DNA of 64,000 nt from Bradyrhizobium algeriense (lineage in GTDB: Bacteria > Pseudomonadota > Alphaproteobacteria > Rhizobiales > Xanthobacteraceae), in assembly GCF_003062295.1 (NCBI RefSeq), contig NZ_PYCN01000002.1, positions 620,001-684,000 on the forward strand, read 5' to 3'. The position numbers were made by a program, and so were the translations under genes. The notes below the pieces were generated by a model, which made no database searches, was not told the origin of the DNA, and saw only the letters and a list, made by a program, of their open reading frames with translations. Positions 1-7,331 of the stretch are shown here, piece after piece. The first letter of the stretch is position 1, and each line of letters begins with the position of its first letter.

Positions 1-991
1 CGATCTGCAGTAAGAGTTCACGCCGCTTCGCGATCGCTTCGATGCGGCGGACGATATCGGCCACCGCAAGCTTGCGGTGCGCATCCGTCGGCGCACGAAT
101 GTCCAGCGTGAACGACACCTTGCCCGGGATCACGTTGGTGGCGCCCGGAAGCGCGGTGATGGCGCCGACGGTGCCGACCAGTCCGGCACTATCGGCCTTG
201 CAGAACTCCTCGACCGCCACGATGCATTCGGCGGCGCCGGCCAGCGCGTCACGCCGCATCGCCATCGGCACGGTTCCGGCGTGCCCGGCCATGCCGGTCA
301 GGTTCGCCGCCAGCCGTGTGGCGCCTGCTATTGCCGTCACCACGCCGACGGGCAGGTTCTGTTGCTCCAGCACCGGCCCCTGCTCGATGTGCAGCTCGAC
401 ATAGGCATGCAGCTCGCGGCGGGTGCGCGCCGCCGCGCCGATGTGATCGGGATCGAGCCCGAACTGCGCCATCGCCTCGCGCATGGTGAGGCCGTTCGCA
501 TCGCGCGCATTGAGCACGCTTTCGTCGAAGGTGCCGGCGACCGCCCGGCTGCCGAGCAGCGTGGAGGCAAACCGCACGCCTTCCTCGTCGGCGAAACCGA
601 CGACTTCGATCGCAAACGGCAATTGCACGCCGCGCCGGTTCAGGTCGGCGATGCAGGCGACCGCCGTAATCACGCCGAGCGGGCCGTCCCATTTGCCGGC
701 GTCGCGCACGGTGTCGTAATGCGAACCCAGCATTAGGCAGGGCAAGCCGGGACGTTCGCCCTCGTAGCGGCCGCAGACATTGCCGATGGCGTCAAGATGC
801 GCGGCCATTCCGGCATCTTTCATCCACGACATGAGGAGATCGGCCGCTGTGCGATGTTCAGGCGAAAGGAAGATCCGAGCCAGATGCTCAGCTGTCTCGG
901 AAATCGCCCCGAGCTGATTGATCCGGCTGACGATTTCGTCGCCGAGCCGTAATCCTGTGGTCGCGCTGGTGACCGCCTTCGTCTCGCTCAT
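1..991 (-). CDS. allC: allantoate amidohydrolase (M20 family), C-terminus cut by window edge
   Basis: Hydrolyses allantoate to ureidoglycine, CO2 and ammonia, the step after allantoinase. About 330 residues are visible from ATG at 991; the rest lies outside the window. Seen: GSHYDTV with H91, WDG with D102, the acidic pair in FADEEGV (E136/E137) and H201 in HIEQGP. These keep the spacing of the E. coli AllC metal ligands (H80, D91, E126, H190) with a constant offset of 11; the final ligand would fall beyond the edge. A GMAGHAGT stretch near 233-240 fits the dimerisation/substrate domain of the family. It starts 55 bp downstream of uricase on the same strand, so the two probably share a transcript. 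N-carbamoyl amino-acid hydrolase or ureidoglycolate hydrolase of the same fold are the alternatives; the purine context favours allantoate. Confidence 0.85.
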   Translation of the reverse strand, partial: MSETKAVTSATTGLRLGDEIVSRINQLGAISETAEHLARIFLSPEHRTAADLLMSWMKDAGMAAHLDAIGNVCGRYEGERPGLPCLMLGSHYDTVRDAGKWDGPLGVITAVACIADLNRRGVQLPFAIEVVGFADEEGVRFASTLLGSRAVAGTFDESVLNARDANGLTMREAMAQFGLDPDHIGAAARTRRELHAYVELHIEQGPVLEQQNLPVGVVTAIAGATRLAANLTGMAGHAGTVPMAMRRDALAGAAECIVAVEEFCKADSAGLVGTVGAITALPGATNVIPGKVSFTLDIRAPTDAHRKLAVADIVRRIEAIAKRRELLLQI

Positions 992-1045
992 GCCGTTCCA
1001 GGTAGCGCGCTTCGATCGGCGCTGCTCGATGGGTGGGCGTGCCTT

Positions 1046-1888
1046 TTAACCCCTTCCCACCGTGCACTCAATCTGGCCGTGGGGCTCGTCGGTCGGCAGG
1101 AAAACGTCATTATTGTTATCCAGCCCGAATGCCGACAGGTTCATCGGAATGAAGTGCATGTTCGGGCAGGCCATGCTGATTTCCGAGATTTCCGGCACGG
1201 CTGCCAGCGCCGCCTCTCCCATCCGGTACAGGCTGTCCTGCACGCTCATGCTGTAGGTCGTGCTGAACACTTCGAGCAAGGTGCCGAGAATCCGCGCATT
1301 GGCCGCCGGATAATTCGCAGGTCCCCCCGACCACTTCCAGGACGCCAGCATGCTGGTGGCGCACATCCGGTCGGCGGTCTCCGGCAGCGTGGTGTAGCGA
1401 TCCCGGGGATAATTCTCCCAGCCGGACTGCGTCGACTTCATGAAGGCAAAGCCGTCGATACCGGACGTCAATGCTATTTGCCCGCCGCGCGCCATTGAGG
1501 CTTCGACGAACGGCTTGCCGTTGCTGTCGAGCACGAAGCTGTGGGGATGCGGCTTGCCGCCGAAACTCAGGCGGCTCCATTTGGTCTCGTGCGCGGTGAT
1601 CGCAACCGAGGCAATCTGCGGATAGGTGTCGAGATATCGCTTCGCCAGCACCTGGCAGAAATCTTCGGTGCTCAGGCCTGTGTTCTCGCGGGCGACGACA
1701 TTGACGATGTTCTTGATCGTATCTGTCGCAACCGAGGTGGAATTGTCGGCGTGGGTATAGGCGCGGGCAAAGTCGCCCTCGATCATTGCCTTGACGCTGA
1801 GCTGGCTGACTTCGTGCTGGTCGCCGTTCCGGTGAATCCGCATAACCCGGACGCGGCCCTTACCATATCTGTTCCTGATCAGCGGCAT
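1046..1888 (-). CDS. pucL: factor-independent urate oxidase (uricase)
   Basis: Oxidises urate to 5-hydroxyisourate with O2 and no cofactor; cytosolic. The 280-residue length is normal for a single-domain uricase made of two T-fold repeats. Visible active-site signatures are RYGKG with K10, the NSTSVATDTIKN block (T55-D56, the Thr of the Lys-Thr dyad and its neighbour) and the late CPNMHFIP stretch carrying the conserved His. There is no peroxisomal tail, as expected in bacteria. The ATG at 1888 is preceded by GGGAGGCG. A consensus sigma-54 promoter lies about 60-75 bp upstream (1949-1964). allC follows 55 bp downstream. The divergent NCS2 permease and the nearby uraD-uraH and puuE genes complete the route from urate to ureidoglycine. 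Confidence 0.95.
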   Translation of the reverse strand: MPLIRNRYGKGRVRVMRIHRNGDQHEVSQLSVKAMIEGDFARAYTHADNSTSVATDTIKNIVNVVARENTGLSTEDFCQVLAKRYLDTYPQIASVAITAHETKWSRLSFGGKPHPHSFVLDSNGKPFVEASMARGGQIALTSGIDGFAFMKSTQSGWENYPRDRYTTLPETADRMCATSMLASWKWSGGPANYPAANARILGTLLEVFSTTYSMSVQDSLYRMGEAALAAVPEISEISMACPNMHFIPMNLSAFGLDNNNDVFLPTDEPHGQIECTVGRG

Positions 1889-1948
1889 CCGAACGCCTCC
1901 CGTTCAACCTGCAATTTGCGGGGATCCACCCGCTATGGTTCAATATTG

Positions 1949-1964
1949 AGCAACCTTCGTGCCA
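1949..1964 (-). promoter_or_regulatory. sigma-54 promoter for uricase-allC
   Basis: Read on the minus strand the site is TGGCACG-AAGG-TTGCT, a full match to the sigma-54 consensus TGGCACG-N4-TTGCW with GG and GC at the right spacing. The predicted start site is about 12 bp after the GC, near 1938, giving a leader of about 50 bp to the uricase ATG. Sigma-54 control fits nitrogen scavenging from purines. No NtrC site was recognised with confidence. Confidence 0.8.
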
Positions 1965-1975
1965 CAGGGCAAGAT

Positions 1976-2005
1976 CTTGGGGGCACAAGGTCCTTGGGGG
2001 ACAAG
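1976..2005. promoter_or_regulatory. tandem CTTG-n-CAAG boxes between divergent promoters
   Basis: Two near-identical elements, CTTGGGGGCACAAG (1976-1989) and CTTGGGGGACAAG (1993-2005), start 17 bp apart. Each is bounded by an inverted CTTG/CAAG pair. They lie exactly between the two divergent sigma-54 type promoters of uricase and permease. The repeat is seen directly; that a regulator binds here is inferred. Confidence 0.5.
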
Positions 2006-2009
2006 CTTC

Positions 2010-2024
2010 TGGCACGAGCCTTGT
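2010..2024 (+). promoter_or_regulatory. sigma-54 type promoter for the urate/xanthine permease
   Basis: TGGCACG-AGCC-TTGT matches the sigma-54 consensus except for T in place of C at the -12 GC. The predicted start is near 2036, leaving a leader of about 37 bp to the ATG at 2073. It is divergent from the uricase promoter at 1949-1964. Confidence 0.6.
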
Positions 2025-2072
2025 ATCAGTTCAAACAGGCCCGATGGCCTGCATCCAGGGGGGAGTCCGAAC

Positions 2073-3464
2073 ATGAGCGGCGAAGTCCATCCAGTCGACC
2101 AGATCCTGCCGACGCCGCGATTGCTGGCGCTCGGCCTGCAGCATGTCTTGGTGATGTATGCCGGCGCAGTTGCCGTGCCGTTGATCATCGGCCGCGCACT
2201 GAAATTGCCGCCGGAAGACGTGGCCTTCCTGATCAGCGCCGACTTGTTCGCCTGCGGCATCGCCACGCTGGTGCAATGTATCGGCTTCCCCGGCGTCGGT
2301 ATCCGGTTGCCAGTGATGATGGGTGTGACGTTTGCCTCCGTCGGGCCGATGCTGTCGATGGCGACCGCGCCTGATATCGGCCTGCTCGGCATCTACGGCT
2401 CGGTGATAGCGGCCGGGCTATTTGCCATTGTTGCCGCACCCTTCATCAGCCGGTTGCTGCCGCTATTTCCGCCCGTCGTCACCGGCACCATCATCCTGGT
2501 GATCGGCATTTCCCTGATGCGGGTCGGCATCAACTGGGCCGGCGGCGGCTTGCCGACCCTGACCAAAATGATCGATGGCGTGCCGCACGCTTTCCCAAAT
2601 CCCGCCTACGGCCAGTTGCAGGGCCTTGGCATTGCGCTGTTCGTGCTGCTGGTGATCCTCGGCCTGATCAAATGGGGCTCCGGCTTCGTCGCCAATGTCG
2701 CCGTGCTGCTCGGCATCGTCGCGGGCGCCGTTCTTGCCGCCGTGCTCGGCATGATGCATTTCGAGAAAGTCGCCGCGGCGCCGTGGGCCGCGATCGTGCT
2801 GCCGCTGCATTTCGGGCCACCGAAGTTTCAGCTCGTCCCCATCATCACCATGTGCATCGTGATGATCGTGGTCATGATCGAATCGCTCGGCATGTTCCTG
2901 GCGCTTGGCGAGATCACCGGCAAGGCGGTCAGCCGCGATGCGCTGACCCGTGGCTTGCGGGCCGACGGCGTCGGCACATTTCTGGGCGGGCTGTTCAATA
3001 CCTTTCCCTACACGTCGTTCTCGCAGAATGTCGGCCTGGTCGGCGTCACCGGCGTGCGCTCGCGCTGGGTCACGATCGCCGGCGGCGGCATCCTGCTGCT
3101 ACTCGGGCTGCTGCCAAAGATGGCGGCGCTGGTCGAGGCCGTGCCGTTGGTGGTGCTCGGCGGCGCCGGCCTCGTGATGTTCGGCATGGTGGCGGCCACC
3201 GGCGCGCGCATCCTCACCGCGGTCGACTTCAAGAACAACCGTTACAATTTGTTCGTGGTCGCGATATCGGTCGGCTTCGGCATGATCCCGCTGGTTTCGC
3301 CCAACTTCTTCAAGAACTTGCCGCACGGCCTGCATCCGTTGCTGGAGTCCGGCATTCTGCTCAGCGCGCTGGTTGCGGTGGCGCTGAACGCCTTCCTCAA
3401 TGGCGTCAGCGGCAAGACAGCGGAAGCCGATGCCGCAGCGGCTACGGCAGCGGCGACGCACTAG
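2073..3464 (+). CDS. NCS2 family purine permease (urate/xanthine:H+ symporter)
   Basis: An inner-membrane nucleobase/ascorbate transporter of 463 residues with about 12-14 hydrophobic segments. The N-terminus (LALGLQHVLVMYAGAVAVP) is typical of the NCS2/NAT xanthine-urate branch. So is the later segment with FPYTSFSQNVGLVGVTGV, which lies in the region of the NAT signature and substrate site. The ATG at 2073 is chosen because it follows AGGGGGGAG and matches the family start; an in-frame ATG at 1959 would add 38 unlikely residues and run through the promoter. It is transcribed divergently from uricase with a sigma-54 type promoter in between. Uptake of urate or xanthine is inferred from context; subfamily substrate cannot be fixed by eye. 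Confidence 0.88.
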   Translation: MSGEVHPVDQILPTPRLLALGLQHVLVMYAGAVAVPLIIGRALKLPPEDVAFLISADLFACGIATLVQCIGFPGVGIRLPVMMGVTFASVGPMLSMATAPDIGLLGIYGSVIAAGLFAIVAAPFISRLLPLFPPVVTGTIILVIGISLMRVGINWAGGGLPTLTKMIDGVPHAFPNPAYGQLQGLGIALFVLLVILGLIKWGSGFVANVAVLLGIVAGAVLAAVLGMMHFEKVAAAPWAAIVLPLHFGPPKFQLVPIITMCIVMIVVMIESLGMFLALGEITGKAVSRDALTRGLRADGVGTFLGGLFNTFPYTSFSQNVGLVGVTGVRSRWVTIAGGGILLLLGLLPKMAALVEAVPLVVLGGAGLVMFGMVAATGARILTAVDFKNNRYNLFVVAISVGFGMIPLVSPNFFKNLPHGLHPLLESGILLSALVAVALNAFLNGVSGKTAEADAAAATAAATH

Positions 3465-3487
3465 GTTCAGAGCCTCATATTTCGAGC

Positions 3488-3585
3488 CGTAGGATGGGCA
3501 AAGGCGCACTTGCGCCGTGCCCACCATCGATCAACGGCATCGCCTGGAATGGTGGGCACGCTGCGCTTTGCCCACTCCACCTACG
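3488..3585. repeat. palindromic intergenic repeat (CGTAGG...CCTACG)
   Basis: An imperfect inverted repeat of about 98 bp. The left arm begins CGTAGGATGGGCAAAGGCGC and the right arm ends GCTTTGCCCACTCCACCTACG, with an inner GTGCCCACCAT/ATGGTGGGCAC pair. It sits between the convergent ends of the permease and uraD-uraH, where it could fold as a transcript end. Its style matches short multicopy palindromes I associate with bradyrhizobia; copy number cannot be tested here. Confidence 0.6.
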
Positions 3586-3594
3586 ATTCGGCGA

Positions 3595-4494
3595 TCAGCT
3601 TCCGCGGTAGGTCGCATAGCTCCAGGGCGTGACCAACAACGGCACGTGGAGATGGGCTTCCGGGTCGCTCACCGAGAAGTGCAGCGGAATGCGATCCAGA
3701 AACGGAGGATCGGACATCGGCACGCCGCGATCGGTAAAATAGGCGCCGACGTGAAATGCCAGTTCGTAGCGACCGATCGGCACCGGCCGGCCGCCGATCA
3801 GCGGCTGATCGGTGCGGCCGTCGCTGTTGGTGACCGCGCGCGCCACCACGCGGGCCTCGCCAAGTTCGGACAGCTCGGTCAGTTCCACCGCTATCCCCGC
3901 CGCAGGCCTGCCGCTGTGGGTATCCAGCACATGGGTCGACAGGCGGCCGTGCACCGGAAGCTTGTCCTCGGACGCGACGAGCTGGTCGAGACGCAGCGCC
4001 GCGATCCGGCAGATTTCCCCGATCGAGGTTTGCGCCTCGGCCTTTGCATCGTTCGGCAGCCGGCGCTCGAAATCGCGCAGGATGGAATCGCGGGTGTGGC
4101 GCCGAACGCAGACGACATAGGGAAAGCCGAATTTGGCGCGGTAGGCGTCGTTGACGCGCTCGAACGCAACAAATTCAGCATCCGAAAGCCGGTCCAGACC
4201 GGCGCTGTTCTGTTCGGCGTCCGATTCCGCGGTGAGGCCCGCGGCGCGCTGGGTCTTGCTGGCGAGATCGGGATGCGCCCTGATCAGCGCCAGACGCAAT
4301 TCCTCAGGCGCGCGATCGACCGCCGACTTCATCGCGGCAAACAGCTCGTTGACACCTGCGAACGGCCGCAGCGCGACTGCCTGTTCGGCGATCCATGGCG
4401 AATACTCAAAGACATTTGCCAGCGCGGTTACAAAGTGGTCCTGGCTGCAAATGTTGAGATCGGAAAGCTTGTTCAACATCGCTTTCGACCTCAT
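3595..4494 (-). CDS. uraD-uraH: fused OHCU decarboxylase and 5-hydroxyisourate hydrolase
   Basis: A single 299-residue chain joins two steps after uricase. Residues about 6-170 are the OHCU decarboxylase (HPDL at 74-77 with its catalytic His, FGFPYV at 122-127). Residues about 180-299 are the transthyretin-like HIU hydrolase (LSTHVLD with H188, SDGRTD with R227, HLHVPLL at 281-287, and the terminal YRGS signature at 296-299). The order is the reverse of the catalytic order, since HIU is hydrolysed first and OHCU is then decarboxylated to S-allantoin. The gene overlaps puuE by 4 bp (ATGA). An in-frame ATG at 4479 has a better GAGG-spaced ribosome site and could be the true start, losing five residues. 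Fusion would pass the unstable OHCU on directly. Confidence 0.93.
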   Translation of the reverse strand: MRSKAMLNKLSDLNICSQDHFVTALANVFEYSPWIAEQAVALRPFAGVNELFAAMKSAVDRAPEELRLALIRAHPDLASKTQRAAGLTAESDAEQNSAGLDRLSDAEFVAFERVNDAYRAKFGFPYVVCVRRHTRDSILRDFERRLPNDAKAEAQTSIGEICRIAALRLDQLVASEDKLPVHGRLSTHVLDTHSGRPAAGIAVELTELSELGEARVVARAVTNSDGRTDQPLIGGRPVPIGRYELAFHVGAYFTDRGVPMSDPPFLDRIPLHFSVSDPEAHLHVPLLVTPWSYATYRGS

Positions 4495-5429
4495 CCGATA
4501 TCGAAAGCATCGTCGGCAAGATGCGCCAGATTGGCGTGCCAGTGCTGCGCGATCTCAAGCCGCGTCGGCACCCAGACCCGCTCGTGCCGTCCGATGTAGT
4601 CGAGAAACCGCATCAGCGCCGCCGCGCGGCCGGGACGGCCGACGACCCGGCAATGCAGGCCGACCGACATCATCTTCGGCGCGGTTTCGCCTTCCCTGTA
4701 AAGGACGTCAAAACTGTCCTTGAGATAATTGAAGAATTCGTCGCCGCCGCCAAAGCCCTGCGCGTTCACAAAACGCATGTCGTTGGCGTCGAGCGTGTAG
4801 GGAATGACCAGATGCGGCTTCGACCCGCGCGCCCTGATCCAGTATGGCAGGTCGTCGGCATAGGAGTCGCAGAGATAAAGTAATCCGCCGGTTTCCATCA
4901 GAAGCCTGAGCGTATTGATCGAGGATCGCCCGGTGTACCAGCCGAGCGGGGGTGCGCCGGTCGCCTCGGTGTGGATACGGATCGCCGCCGCGATCTCGAC
5001 GCGCTCCTCGGACTCCGACATGTCCTTGTGCTCGATCCATTTCAGGCTGTGGCTGGCGATGTCCCAGCCAGCCTCCTTCATGGCGGCGACCACATCAGGG
5101 TTTCGCTTCAACGCCATCGCGACGCCGAACACGGTCACCGGCAAATTGCGTTCGGTGAACATCCGCCACAGCCGCCAGAAGCCGGCGCGCGAGCCATATT
5201 CGAACATCGATTCGATATTGGCGTGGCGCTGGTCGGGCCAGGGCTGCGCGCCCAGCACGTCGGACAGGAAGGCTTCCGAGGCGCGATCGCCGTCGAGAAC
5301 ATTGTTCTCGCCGCCTTCCTCGAAATTCACCACGAACTGCACCGCGACCCGCGCATTGCCGGGCCATCGGGGATCGGGCGGGTTGCGCCCGTAGCCGCGG
5401 AAGTCGCGCGGATAGGCGGGCGCAGCCAT
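4491..5429 (-). CDS. puuE: allantoinase PuuE (polysaccharide-deacetylase fold)
   Basis: Hydrolyses allantoin to allantoate. It belongs to the PuuE family, unrelated to the metal-dependent amidohydrolase AllB. The 312-residue chain shows the family block YPRDFRGYGRNPPDPRWPG at the N-terminus, then FVVNFEEGGE, SHSLKWIEH (the deacetylase-fold His motif) and the C-terminal GLHCRVVGRPGR. The ATG at 5429 is chosen because it sits 2 bp after the upstream stop with GAGGAAG before it; an in-frame ATG at 5471 would run into the DUF3830 gene. It is the middle gene of the DUF3830-puuE-uraDH transcript and overlaps uraD-uraH by 4 bp. Confidence 0.92.
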   Translation of the reverse strand: MAAPAYPRDFRGYGRNPPDPRWPGNARVAVQFVVNFEEGGENNVLDGDRASEAFLSDVLGAQPWPDQRHANIESMFEYGSRAGFWRLWRMFTERNLPVTVFGVAMALKRNPDVVAAMKEAGWDIASHSLKWIEHKDMSESEERVEIAAAIRIHTEATGAPPLGWYTGRSSINTLRLLMETGGLLYLCDSYADDLPYWIRARGSKPHLVIPYTLDANDMRFVNAQGFGGGDEFFNYLKDSFDVLYREGETAPKMMSVGLHCRVVGRPGRAAALMRFLDYIGRHERVWVPTRLEIAQHWHANLAHLADDAFDIG

Positions 5430-5431
5430 GC

Positions 5432-5845
5432 TCACACTTCCTCGAAGCGGATCTTTTGCGCGCCCTTCCACAGCACGGCCTTGCCGAACGCGGTCAGGTT
5501 CTCCAGCCCCGAGGTCAGGGTGATGAAATGGTTGCCGGCGAGCTGGCCCATCTTGCTCGCAAAATGCACGCCGCCATAGGCCAGCAGGATCTCGGTCTCG
5601 CTGATGCCGCCGGGATAAAGGATGATCTGGCCGGGCGCGGGATAGCTGGTGTGGTTCTCGTAGGAGACCCCGAAATCGAGATTGCCGAGCGGCATCCAGA
5701 CACCCTCACCGCTCCAGCGGACGTGGATCGCCTGGCTCTCGAACGGCATCGCCTTGCGGAAGGCGGCCACCGTCTTGGGCGCCAGTTGCTCCTCGAAACG
5801 GGCCTCGAAGGTGAATTCACCGGCACGCACAATCAGTTGGCTCAT
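5432..5845 (-). CDS. DUF3830 family protein, cyclophilin-like fold
   Basis: A 137-residue soluble protein whose sequence (PGQIILYPGGISETEILLAYG, then HFASKMGQLAGNHF) fits the DUF3830 family, thought to have a cyclophilin-like barrel. No biochemical role is established for the family as far as I know. It is the first gene of the transcript DUF3830-puuE-uraDH, ends 2 bp before puuE, and is preceded by a sigma-54 type promoter at 5914-5929. Position therefore ties it to purine-nitrogen use, perhaps as an accessory to an unstable intermediate, but this is inference. No signal peptide or membrane segment is visible. Confidence 0.75.
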   Translation of the reverse strand: MSQLIVRAGEFTFEARFEEQLAPKTVAAFRKAMPFESQAIHVRWSGEGVWMPLGNLDFGVSYENHTSYPAPGQIILYPGGISETEILLAYGGVHFASKMGQLAGNHFITLTSGLENLTAFGKAVLWKGAQKIRFEEV

Positions 5846-5913
5846 CGATCTCTTCTTCTGGATGTATTTGAGGAAGTGGTTCAGCGGTATCCATTACAGC
5901 CGGGATTGATGGA

Positions 5914-5929
5914 AGCAAGGACGATTCCA
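5914..5929 (-). promoter_or_regulatory. sigma-54 type promoter for DUF3830-puuE-uraDH
   Basis: On the minus strand the site reads TGGAATC-GTCC-TTGCT. The invariant GG and GC and the full TTGCT box are correctly spaced, while the middle of the -24 box is degenerate. The predicted start near 5902 leaves a leader of about 57 bp to the ATG at 5845. The two other purine promoters at 1949-1964 and 2010-2024 support it. Confidence 0.55.
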
Positions 5930-5986
5930 GTCTCGCGGAAGGTTTCGACGCGGAGCGTTTGGAACAGGAATCTGTCCCCGCGGGCC

Positions 5987-7153
5987 TCAGCTATGGGCCC
6001 GCGCCGGGACCGGCCGGGACGGCGCATCGCCGCCCGGACGGGGCGGCCCATCGCCATGCTCGAACGCGCTGCCAAAGCCGGCGATCGGGGGCGATACCAT
6101 CGCGCGTTCGCGCGGGAACGCTTCGGGCATCTCTTCGCGAATGAACGCGAGCAGCTTTTCCCTGATCTCGCAGCGGAGATCCCAGGATTGCGGCGCAGAT
6201 CTGGCGCTGACCAGCGCCCGAATCTCGATCGCCCGCGGGCTGGCCTCGATCACCTGGAGATTGACCACCGCCCCATCCCATAATCTGGACTCGCGCACGG
6301 CCTCCTCTAACCGCTGCCTGATCCGCGAGACATCGGTGCAGTAATCGACATGAAAGGCGATGGCGCCGATCAGCGACTGGGTGTCGCGGGTCCAGTTCTG
6401 GAACGGACGCTCGATGAAATAGGACAGCGGGACCACCATCCTGCGCCAGTCCCACAACCGGATCACGACATAGGTCGAGGCGATGTCCTCGACCCAGCCC
6501 CATTCATTCTCGATGATGACGGCGTCCTCGATCCGGATCGGCTGGGTGATCGCGATCTGAACGCCGGCGATCAGGTTTGAGAGCAGCGGCCGGGCGGCAA
6601 GGCCGAGGATCAGGCCGGCTGCGCCGGCGGAGGCAAACAGGCTGACGCCATATTGCTTGACGGATTCGAAGGTCATCAGCGCCGTCGAGACCGCAATGAT
6701 GATGATCAACGTATCGATCACGCGCTTGAAGACACGCACCTGGGTGACGTGCTTGCGGGCGAGAAAGTTCTCGTCGGTATCAAGGCGAAAGCGCTGCAGA
6801 TAGCGCGCAGCCCCCATGTCCACGGCGCGCACCGTGATCCATCCGATCAGCGCGATGACGGCGACAATGAAAAAGTGCCTGAGCTGCTCGCGAAGCACGT
6901 CGTTCAACGGCGCCAGCGGCAGCACCAGCGCCACGGCCACGAGACAGAGCGCCAGCCGGGCCGGGCCGGCGACCCTTTGCAGCAGCAACGTCACGGCCGG
7001 CCAGCGCGTCCCGACCGCCCGCTTGATGATGCGCGCTGCGATACCATGCACGAAAAGCGCCACGACGATGGCACCGACGACGAGGCAGAGCCCCACCAGC
7101 CATTGCGGCACAAAGCCAAACATCTGTTCGAACCATGACAGAATATCGTCCAT
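5987..7153 (-). CDS. MscS family mechanosensitive channel
   Basis: About 388 residues. Several N-terminal transmembrane segments are followed by the pore helix region (ASAGAAGLILGLAARPLLSN, a glycine/alanine-packed helix as in MscS TM3). Next come the beta domain starting GVQIAITQPIRIEDAVIIE and a C-terminal alpha/beta vestibule domain (FHVDYCTDVSRIRQRLEEAV). The last 35 residues are a Pro/Arg-rich tail. Released tension-gated solute efflux is the family role. The start at 7153 (MDDILSW) is preferred to ATG 7177 because the extra eight residues add a cysteine stretch before the first helix, but no strong ribosome site separates them. It is divergent from the LLM oxidoreductase. Confidence 0.9.
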   Translation of the reverse strand: MDDILSWFEQMFGFVPQWLVGLCLVVGAIVVALFVHGIAARIIKRAVGTRWPAVTLLLQRVAGPARLALCLVAVALVLPLAPLNDVLREQLRHFFIVAVIALIGWITVRAVDMGAARYLQRFRLDTDENFLARKHVTQVRVFKRVIDTLIIIIAVSTALMTFESVKQYGVSLFASAGAAGLILGLAARPLLSNLIAGVQIAITQPIRIEDAVIIENEWGWVEDIASTYVVIRLWDWRRMVVPLSYFIERPFQNWTRDTQSLIGAIAFHVDYCTDVSRIRQRLEEAVRESRLWDGAVVNLQVIEASPRAIEIRALVSARSAPQSWDLRCEIREKLLAFIREEMPEAFPRERAMVSPPIAGFGSAFEHGDGPPRPGGDAPSRPVPARAHS

Positions 7154-7331
7154 GCAAATTCCCGCTGCGTAGCACACGATCCGCCGCTAACGCGGGCTGC
7201 GGCGGATGGGTCCCGTGTCTGATGCAGCGCAGCAATACCTGAGCGCATTCCGCAACTCGATGGGTTTGCTTGCTTTCCCGCCTTGTTCCGCGTTTCATCG
7301 TTTCCAATAGAAGCGACCTCAGGAAACACCC

